DNA of 64,000 nt, from contig NW_025062478.1 in assembly GCF_000002995.4 (NCBI RefSeq), positions 2,952,001 to 3,016,000 of the forward strand, in the 5' to 3' direction. The position numbers and the translations under genes were made by a program. Shown here piece by piece: positions 55,604 through 64,000 of this stretch. A model generated the notes under the pieces. It had not been told where the DNA came from and did not search any database. It saw nothing but the letters and a program-made list of their open reading frames with translations. Source of the stretch: Brugia malayi (lineage: Eukaryota; Nematoda; Chromadorea; Rhabditida; Onchocercidae). Position 1 is the first letter of the stretch. Each line of letters begins with the position of its first letter.

Positions 55604-57918
55604 AATCTAAATTTCATTAAATTTTTAAAAAAAAAATTGAAAAAAATATTCGAAATTTTATTTATATTTTGACATATTGATTTTTTTTTTCCAAGCGAAT
55701 TAAAACGTTTAATTAATTACTCAAACACGGAATTATCTATTATTTAACTTGAAAATATGCTTTTCAAAATAGTCGAAAATAAACTTATTTAATTAATTAG
55801 CAACAATAATATATTGTACGATTACACTGAAAATTTTTTAAAAATTTAAAAAAATATTTTTTAAAAAATTATTTTAAAATAAAATATTCCATATTTATTT
55901 ACTTATTAAAGCTGAATGTTGCATTTTCAATGTATTCTATAGTGTTAAAATTAATTTGTTTAGCATTAAAGCATAAATTTGTCAAAGATTTTTTGTTTTC
56001 ATTGATAGAAAAGGAAAGTAAAACATTTTGAATAAAAAATTATGAATAAAAAATTATTTTTTAGATATAAATTAAAAAAATAAAAAATAAAAATTATTAT
56101 AAGCAATTGAAATAATTGTAAACAATTTAACATATTTAAATTTTAGAAGCAAAGATAATTTTTTCTTTTTTTTAAAAAAAACGTTCAGAAAAAGTTTAAA
56201 AGAATAAATTTTGACATATTTATAATATAACCAAACTATTTTTAATAACTGTTTGTAATTATTAAAACTTATCATATTGATGATAACTGAAGTTTTTTAA
56301 TTTTAATCAGATTTAAAATTTATTAATAAAATCAAAAAAAAAAAGTAAATAAAAATAAAAAACTATCAATTCAAAATTATTTTAAAGCAAAATATCTATT
56401 GCTATTTGGCAAATTGTGGAACAAAAAAATGAAATGAACAACAAAAAAAGTTTAATTTTTAATTCTAATTCTAATAAAATTAGTACCTTCTAAATCATTC
56501 TACGAAATTTGAAGCGGAATTAAATAAAAAAGAAACTTTTGATGGAAAAAAAAAATTTACTAATTTAAACAGAAATGTAAAATATAAAAATAATACCATT
56601 CTATCGTTTAGTTTGTTTAATTTAAATACAATTTGTGTTAAATGGTTATTTAGCTCATTGGAGAATTTCAATGTTTAAAGAGGAATAACTGTCACGATTA
56701 GCAAACTTAAAAATGAATTTAAAAACCTGTACAGAAATAATTCAAAAATTGTTTGAATTAACAAATTATACTATTATATAAAATTATATTACAAAAAAAA
56801 AAAATAACGAAAAAAATTCAATTTAACAATTTACAATTGTTAAATTAAAAAAAAAAAAAAAAAATTCTTTTTCCTTTATTCCTTTTCACCTAAAAAATTG
56901 AAAGTAACTTGAAAATGAGCAATAAATTATTTCCATATGAAAAAATTTTAATTTGGTCAAAAAATAAACGAAAATTTTATTTTTGTTTAATGAATTTCAA
57001 AATAAGAACAAACATTTTTTGCTTGCGAAATAAATTTTGATTTAATTTATTGTATTATTTAACAATTAGCTCTTAATAAATTATGCTAAATTTATTAAAT
57101 AAATTTCAAATCAAACTGATTTTTTAAATTTGATTAGACAGTTTTGAAGATTTAATTCTTTTCATTTTTAATTTTTCAGATTATTTTGCAAACATCCAAT
57201 TATGTCACATTGAATGTTAAAAAAATAGATGCATTTTTTTCTGATGCAAATGAAATTATTTAAATTTTAAGTTCCAATAAAAAATATTAATTCTTAAATT
57301 GTTTAATGAATTTTAAAACTTTTTATGACTTTTTACTTTTTTCGTTTTGTTTTTTTTATGACAAAAAATTTTCTTTTTCTTTTAATAATTTATTCTAATT
57401 AGTGACTCAATCTATTTAGAAATTAACAAAATTTTATAAACAATTTTCTAGAGCTCTCAGTTGCATTTTTTTTTTTTGAATAAATACTTTAATGCTTTCT
57501 TTTTTGTTATTTTTTTGCAAATTTTTTACAAAAGTTAAACAAAATAAATGGAAAAAATCAATTCTAATTCCATTTCGAATTATTTCAATCAATTTTTCAA
57601 AATTATTATTTTATTCTTTTTTTACATTTTTTAATTATATTATATTTGGTCTTTCAATAATTTATATTTTGTTATTTTTTTTTGCATCCTATCATTGTTA
57701 TACTTAAATAACTATTTGACAGTTATCAATGAAATGAAATGAATGACCTAATTCATTTTGACCTAAATAACTATATAATTAGATGATATCAGATTTAACA
57801 GTTTAACCCTATTAAAACTGTTATCATTTCAAATTTCTTCTTTGCCTCGTCTCTTCTCTCTCCCTCTCTCTCTCTTAAATTTTATTTCATTTTGTTATTT
57901 ATTGTTTTTTCTTTTCTT
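55604..57918. other. Divergent intergenic region, very AT-rich
   Basis: Holds the upstream regions of the Cys-rich gene (-) and the nucleotide-sugar transporter (+). No exon, RNA gene or clear motif was found. A (CT)n tract lies at 57852-57875, close to the transporter's first exon. Confidence 0.5.
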
Positions 57919-57920
57919 AG
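57919..57920 (+). promoter_or_regulatory. Candidate trans-splice acceptor of the transporter gene
   Basis: TTTTCTTTTCTTAG ends here, 38 nt before the ATG at 57959, with no intervening donor. Confidence 0.45.
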
Positions 57921-57958
57921 TTCTTCTCGATTATTTATTTGCTTATAATTTGCTAATA

Positions 57959-59814
57959 ATGATTACTGCTGATAAGTATGATAATTCATTGTACAAATTT
58001 CTTGGCATCGCTTTACTTATCATTCAACAAACATGGTAAATTTTTTTTTAATATATTTTAAAAATTTGTATAAGTTTTGTTCAAAAAACAAAATTTGCAT
58101 TTACAAAAAAAAAAATTCATTCATTAATTAATTTTTAATTTAAATTTTTTAAAAAAAAATTAACAGTAACAATAATAATAAATGGAAAGGTTGTTTGGCA
58201 TTTATGAAATGATCTAATGAGTAAAACTTTAGCAATTAATTTAATAAACAATCAATTAAAATTATGCAATTTAATACAGGAAAGATAAATGATTAATAAG
58301 AAAATAGACTTAGTTGTTTGTTAATTGAATAAATAAATATTTCTTACAATTTAAATTTTGCACTGTTAAATTTAAAATAAATTAATTAATTTATTCATTC
58401 AACTGTTACAGTATACTATTGTTGACTATTACAGTATACCATTGTTGACTGTTACAGTATGCCATTGTTGACTATTACAGTATGCCATTGTTGTCATATT
58501 CAACACAGTATCGTATCACCGACGAAAGATTTCTTACAACAGTAACTGTACTTATTGGAGAAATAGTGAAATTTCTAATTGCTTCAGTTATAATTATTTT
58601 AAATGAAAAATCATTCAAGAAGTAATTATTTCCTTTAATCTTTTCTCTTTTTTCCATTGAATAAAAATTTAAATTTTAAAATTAATAAAAATTAACTTAT
58701 GATGATTTTAAGAAATAATAGTTTATTCGTACTTGGAATTTTTTTGAATATATAATAAATTTATCCTATAATTTCTTCTAATCTTTATTTTTTTTTTAAA
58801 TTTTAAATCTTAAAGTTAGCATAAATTGGTTTATATTAACGCGATGATAGTTTGCAATAGTTTATTCGTATTTTTTAAAAAAAAAATTTTCTTTTTATCA
58901 TTCATCGAATATGCAAATTTATCAGTGATTTTCTTCAGGTACCTTTCATCTTGCTATAATATTATCATTGGTAATTATAGTGAAACGCTTAAAATATGTT
59001 TAATAGCTGTAATTTATGCAATTCAAAATAATTTATATTATATTGCATTTACACATTTGGAACCAACAACATACTGTGTATGACTTACAGTACATTCATT
59101 TTTTAATTTTCAAAATATTTCCAATTATTTACTATAATCCATTTAAAAGTGTTTTCAAAACAATTATGTATTAATTATTGGAAATTAATTATAAGAGCAG
59201 AAAAGAACAAAAAATTATACCTTTATAATTATTAATGTATTTACAGTGTATAGCAAAATTTTATTATTAATTGATTAAATAATTTCGATTTAATAGTATG
59301 AAAAAATTTAGCTCATAGAATGAAAAATAAAAAAATGAAATTCACTTAATTTTACTTTACAAATAAAATGATATATGCATAGTTTTTATAATTAGCGTAA
59401 TAAGTTCAATTTTAAGCTATTATTAGTTTTTAAAATATAACTTGTTTGAATTTTTCAATTATTAGTTTCAAAAATGTAAAAATTATAGCTATAATTTGAT
59501 TAATTATTTTAATGTAATTTCAAGCTCATTTATGAACTATGATTTCCTCTTTGCCAAAATTTGTCTCAAAAAGAATAAAACTAAAATAAAAACATTGTAA
59601 AGTAATTCTTTCTATTAAAACCAAAAAAAAAATCCCATTTTTTAAAAATAAAAACGAATGAACAGAAATGAAAAAATTTATAAAATAGTAATAAATAACT
59701 TATCTTAGTGATAAAAAATCATTAATAAATGGTAGATAGCATTAATTAGTAAAGAATAATTATTTCAATATATTATTATTATCATTATTTGTATTCATTA
59801 CAAATCCAACATTA

Positions 59815-59865
<51 letters not shown>

Positions 59866-59868
59866 TTA

Positions 59869-59899
<31 letters not shown>

Positions 59900-61589
59900 T
59901 ATTACTGTCGTAAAAAAAAAATTATTAATATCAATTTTTTAAATTTCAGTTAACACATCAAATTAAAATATTTATTACCGCTTTAATGCTTTGGATAATG
60001 CTTGGCCATCATTTTTCATGGCAACAATGGTTTGCACTGATTTTATTAGCTATTGGAATAGCTAATATTCAAATGCAGCATATTCCATCTAATCAAAATC
60101 CTAAAATTAATCAAAAGCCATTGCTTGGATTTATTATTGTTGTTACAATGTGTTTCACATCAGCTTTTGCTAGTATTTACTTCATTAATTAATTTTGAAA
60201 TTTTTTTATTTACTATAAAAATTTTTGTTTATTTTTGTTTATCATAAAAAAAGAAAAGAAAACAAAACAAAACCAAAATTTATTAGTTACTAAATTTTAT
60301 AATTCAATGAGTTAGCAATATTTTTGTTTTTTTGTTTTTTTATTAATCCAATAATACAATCATCAAAAGTAAAATTTAAGTAAAATTTGGAAAAGAAAAA
60401 AAAAAAAAAACAAACAATAAGTAATTTAAAATTATGAAAAATGTTAAACATTACATGTGTTTATTTGGAAAAAGTGTTAAAACGAAGTTCGATAAATATT
60501 TGGATGCAAAATATTCGCCTTGCAATTCTTGGCATACCAATTAGTTGCTTATTAATTTGTATTTCGGATTATGCTACTATTAAAAAAGGTTATCATATAA
60601 TCATTTTTTCTTTCATTCTTTTCCCTCTCTTTCCCTCTCTCTCTCTCTCTCTCTCCATTTCATCTTTCATTCTGTTTATTTTTTACCTTAAGTATTATTA
60701 ATTTTTGATATCACTGATTAAAATAAAATAATAATCATTGAATAACTCTTTAAAATGATATACAAATGAAATAAATTTTATTAATTTCAGTGTATAACAA
60801 TTTATATTACTTAATTAATCATTAATTATTAAGTAACATCAGATATAAATTTATAAATTAATATAATGCAATTAAATTTTCCTTCTTTTTTTCTTGTATT
60901 CACAATGTAATACCAAATATATTCGATGGTAATAGTTAATTAATTATTTTCGAGTTAAAATGGTGCAAAAATTTATATAAATATTTATTAGATTTCTTTT
61001 TTTCGAAAAAAAGAGAAAATAATACGTTGATTGTAATTTATTACTTTTGAAAAAAAATTAAAATAAATTTAAAGATGGAATGTTTCATGGATTTGATATT
61101 CCTGTATGGATATTAATTTTGATGAATTCAACCGGTGGTTTATTAATTTCTATTGTTATCAAATATGCTGATAATATAGCAAAAACTTACGCTCAAGTAA
61201 ATAATTTATTTTTTATTACAAATTTCAATTTGTTATTTTTTCTTTTTTTTTTTTTGTTTTCAAATAACAATTCAGTAATGTTTATCAATTTACAAAATAG
61301 CATTATATGATAACAATTAGAGAAATTCCATAATGTTTGCTTCTCCCTTTTTTTATTCATTGCTATTATCATAATTACTTTATCACTACTTATCACATTT
61401 ATGATAAAAAAAAAAATTTACTTTCAGAGTGCATCAATACTTGGTGCATCATTTGGCTCCTGGATTCTATTCAACTTTACACCACCATCACTACTGTATT
61501 GTTTAGGTGGCATAGCAATTATCATATCAATTATCATATATAATTCATATCCTTATGAAAATCAGCAAACGATTAAGCCAAATAGTTGA
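57959..61589 (+). CDS. Nucleotide-sugar transporter, SLC35A type
   Basis: Golgi-type multi-pass exchanger of nucleotide sugars (UDP-Gal, UDP-GlcNAc or CMP-sugar class; substrate not decidable). Exons: 57959-58035, 58481-58621, 58939-59077, 59950-60172, 60457-60588, 61075-61196, 61428-61589; 331 aa, the family size. Family segments: DERFLTTVTVLIGEIVKF, AIQNNLYYIAFTHLEPTTY, THQIKIFITAL, VYLEKVLKRSS, IWMQNIRLAILG, GGLLISIVIKYADNI and a C-terminal ASFGSWILFNF. About ten hydrophobic segments are visible. Two oddities: exon 2 begins directly after three tandem 23-bp copies of its own acceptor. Exon 5, to keep VYLEK, must begin at 60457 after ACAT rather than AG; a canonical acceptor at 60475 (phase 1) would delete VYLEKV. 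An exon 3 donor two nt earlier (59076) is possible but breaks the phase. Confidence 0.88.
58412..58494 (+). repeat. 23-bp tandem repeat containing a splice acceptor
   Basis: Three copies of TATRCYATTGTTGACTRTTACAG (58412-58434, 58435-58457, 58458-58480) and a partial fourth (58481-58493) that is the start of exon 2. Each copy ends in the acceptor TTACAG. Confidence 0.9.
59813..59906 (+). repeat. (ATT)n microsatellite
   Basis: ATT/TTA triplets with a few CATs in the intron before exon 4 of the transporter. Confidence 0.9.
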
Positions 61590-63058
61590 ATAACCTTGGA
61601 TATTGGTAATTGAAGATTATACGATCATAAAAGATCATAAAAGCTAACCAAAAACAAGAAAGAAATTGCAGAAATTTAGAGCTTAACCGATTAATTAATT
61701 AATTAATTAATTAAGATAATATTAGTTATAATAACAGATTTAAAAGTGATCAATTAAGATGAGATAATATAAAAGATAGATAATAAATGATATAAGTAAT
61801 ATACATTTCCGTTCTATTATACTTAAATTATAAAATGATTTGTTGTAATAGTTATTTTGCTTTAATCATTTTAATATTGATTTTGAAAGAAATTAAAATA
61901 ATAAATAAAATATAATAAAATATTGAAAATCATTAAAAATGAAACAAACATTATAGTAATTGGAAATTTAATTAAAAAATGAAAAAGCAAAAAAAAAAAA
62001 AAAAACTATAATTCTGTGATATTTATATTTGCATCATTTGATATCGTTTATCAGAGATCATTTTTTTTTCTTTTCTTTCTTTCTTTTTTTTTTCACCTGG
62101 AAATGGTATAGAATTCTTCGGAGATAAATCAATTATTTATTATCATTAAAAGATATTACTGATAAAAGATAAAATATTTCACATTTATTAAATCAAAAAA
62201 AAATATCAGCAATTAGTCTAATTTTCGAACATTCGCATCAAAATATCAAATAAGTTAATTTTTATAAGTAATTGATTTTTTATACAGTTTTTATAAGTTA
62301 TTGATTACCGATTTTATAAGTTACTGATAATAAGAAACTTAACAATATAATAGAAAAAAGATATAACAAATGAATGAAATATAAATTCGATTAAAAAAAT
62401 TTAAACTAAAAGTATTTCTTTGAGATTCTTTTTTAATTTCTCAACAAATATTCCATTACAATAGCTCAAAAAAAAAAAAGAAATAAATGCTTAGAATTTC
62501 TAAAAATTTACGATTCTATGGAAAAAAAAAAAAACGAAATGCGAGAGAGAGAGAGAGAGAGAGAGGGAAAGAGAAACAGACAGACAAAAAATATTTAATG
62601 TCAGAGAGATGAAATATATTTGTATAAGACATAAATTGTAAATTAAATAATTAAAAATTTGATATTTCGAAGTTACTAGTTAATAAGGAAAAAAGAAAAA
62701 TGTGTTTATTTTAATTATCATTGTTAATATATGAATAATCATTATCATAATTTTAATATTTAATTCTTTTATTTTTTAATTTTTTTTCATTAAAAAAAAG
62801 CTGAAAAAATTTTTGTTTAGAATAAGAATATGTCTATTTACATGATAATTAGTGATATGCAATGATAAGTGATAACATATCAATTTAAAACTTTTTATCA
62901 TTGATCATTTTTTACTATCGCAAAAATTGCATAATTGTCTGATAAATGCGTAACACAGTGTGAATCATTTATGTTCGTTCATTCTTCATTTTTTCTTAAA
63001 AATCAGAAAAAAAAAATTTTATCTTTGGAATATTTATTCTTCCTGAAATTAATTATTT

Positions 63059-63160
63059 TAAGTGTTATTATTGTTTATTGTTATTGCATATTAATTTTTT
63101 AAGTGTTATTATTGTTTATTGTTATTGTATATTAATTTTTTAAGTGTTATTATTGTTTAT
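63059..63160 (+). repeat. 42-bp tandem repeat, about 2.5 copies
   Basis: TAAGTGTTATTATTGTTTAT followed by TGTTATTGYATATTAATTTTTT recurs at 63059, 63100 and 63141, with one substitution and single-base length changes. Confidence 0.85.
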
Positions 63161-63730
63161 GTATTAATTAATAAATTGCAATTTATTTCCAGTTTTTTGT
63201 ACTTAATTTTATGATCATTTAGTAATTTTAATTTCCATTCCAATATTTCATGATTTTATCAACTTACACTAATTGTACTAATTATTTGATCATTGCAGTT
63301 TTTTGTTTTTTGTTTTTTTGTAATTATAAATATTTGCCAGAAATAATTTTGTTTTATGGATCCATTACTTATGCTTGTAACGTTTAAGTTACGTGACGCA
63401 ACGCTTAGCCGTACGCTTGATTTCAGAACAAAAAAGGTTGCATGTTGAAAATACTTTGTCGTCATTTACTGTTGAAATTTCACATCGCGATTAAATCAAT
63501 GTGAAATACATCGAAATTGTTAGATTTACGTTACAACACGTTGACTACTCCAATATCACTGTTTATTGCTTATCTCAAATTATAATATTGCAAAATGTTT
63601 CTGTTAACCTGAGATTGAGACGTATATGTCTATGTGTGCATGTGTTTACGTGTACTTACGTGCACACGCGTATGTTTTCAGCTTGAAAATTAATTAAAAT
63701 GATGATGAGGAATTAAACTTCAAATTATTA

Positions 63731-63795
63731 ACTCCTAGATCTTAGAGTTTAGATATATTTCCTAGATCTTAGTAAATGTAAGAGTTTAGATGTAT
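63731..63795 (+). repeat. Short duplicated segment
   Basis: CCTAGATCTTAG and AGAGTTTAGATRTATTT each occur twice in this interval. Confidence 0.7.
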
Positions 63796-64000
63796 TTTAC
63801 ATTGATTTATTTTTTAGTTCGTTATTTTTGTTTTAAAATAATCTGAAATAAATTATAAATATGTCATCGTTAGCTTTAAAAAAAGACATAAAAACAGGCT
63901 GATGTAGCACAATTTGAGACATTCTGTTGTAGAAAATTCAAGATATTCTGATGTAACAGAGATGTTACAAATATTTTGATTAATGATAAGTAACAAAAAG

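Larger units (their letters stand above)
61590..64000. other. 3' intergenic region, no gene recognised
   Basis: Contains the transporter 3' UTR (AATAAA at 61782-61787), a (GA)n tract at 62543-62567, the 42-bp repeat annotated separately, and a less AT-rich patch at 63360-63680. No exon chain was found. Confidence 0.45.

Overview
The window is nuclear DNA from a nematode, most likely a clade III (spirurid or filarial-type) worm. It is very AT-rich, with many homopolymer runs and AAT/ATT microsatellites. Its genes are cut into many small exons, with GT donors and T-rich TTTCAG-like acceptors. Several start codons lie 0 to about 40 nt downstream of a strong acceptor, as expected for spliced-leader trans-splicing. 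Protein similarities are to metazoan and C. elegans families. No bacterial operons, rRNA, tRNA, CRISPR array or intact transposon was recognised. The species cannot be named from the sequence alone.

Layout: 1-1878 (+) is the 3' end of a TMX1/DPY-11-like transmembrane thioredoxin gene. 3437-5454 (+) is a complete UCHL3-type ubiquitin C-terminal hydrolase. 6226-13489 (+) is an unrecognised gene with basic, Ser-rich exons. 15081-18507 (+) is a DraG-type ADP-ribosylglycohydrolase. 18508-24242 has no gene seen and holds a large 31-bp minisatellite of about 79 copies. 24243-29907 (+) encodes a small secreted protein of unknown family. 31223-34984 (-) is a BTB-BACK-PHR protein of the BTBD3/BTBD6 type. 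35994-47514 (-) is a 30-exon TTC17 orthologue. 49332-52351 (+) is a probable Mediator subunit 29 (mdt-29). 52932-55603 (-) encodes a Cys-rich secreted protein. 57959-61589 (+) is an SLC35A-type nucleotide-sugar transporter. After 61590 no gene is recognised.

Gene models were built by hand from conserved protein segments, reading frame and splice phase. Nearly all junctions are canonical GT-AG and every complete model has a length divisible by three. The exceptions are the main puzzle of the window. One junction in the ADP-ribosylglycohydrolase and one in the nucleotide-sugar transporter keep conserved family motifs only if the intron does not end in AG. In the transporter another acceptor lies just after three tandem 23-bp copies of itself.

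The genes do not form one pathway. They are a mix of housekeeping functions (ER redox, ubiquitin, Mediator, Golgi transport, BTB, TTC17) with three nematode-looking genes of unknown role.
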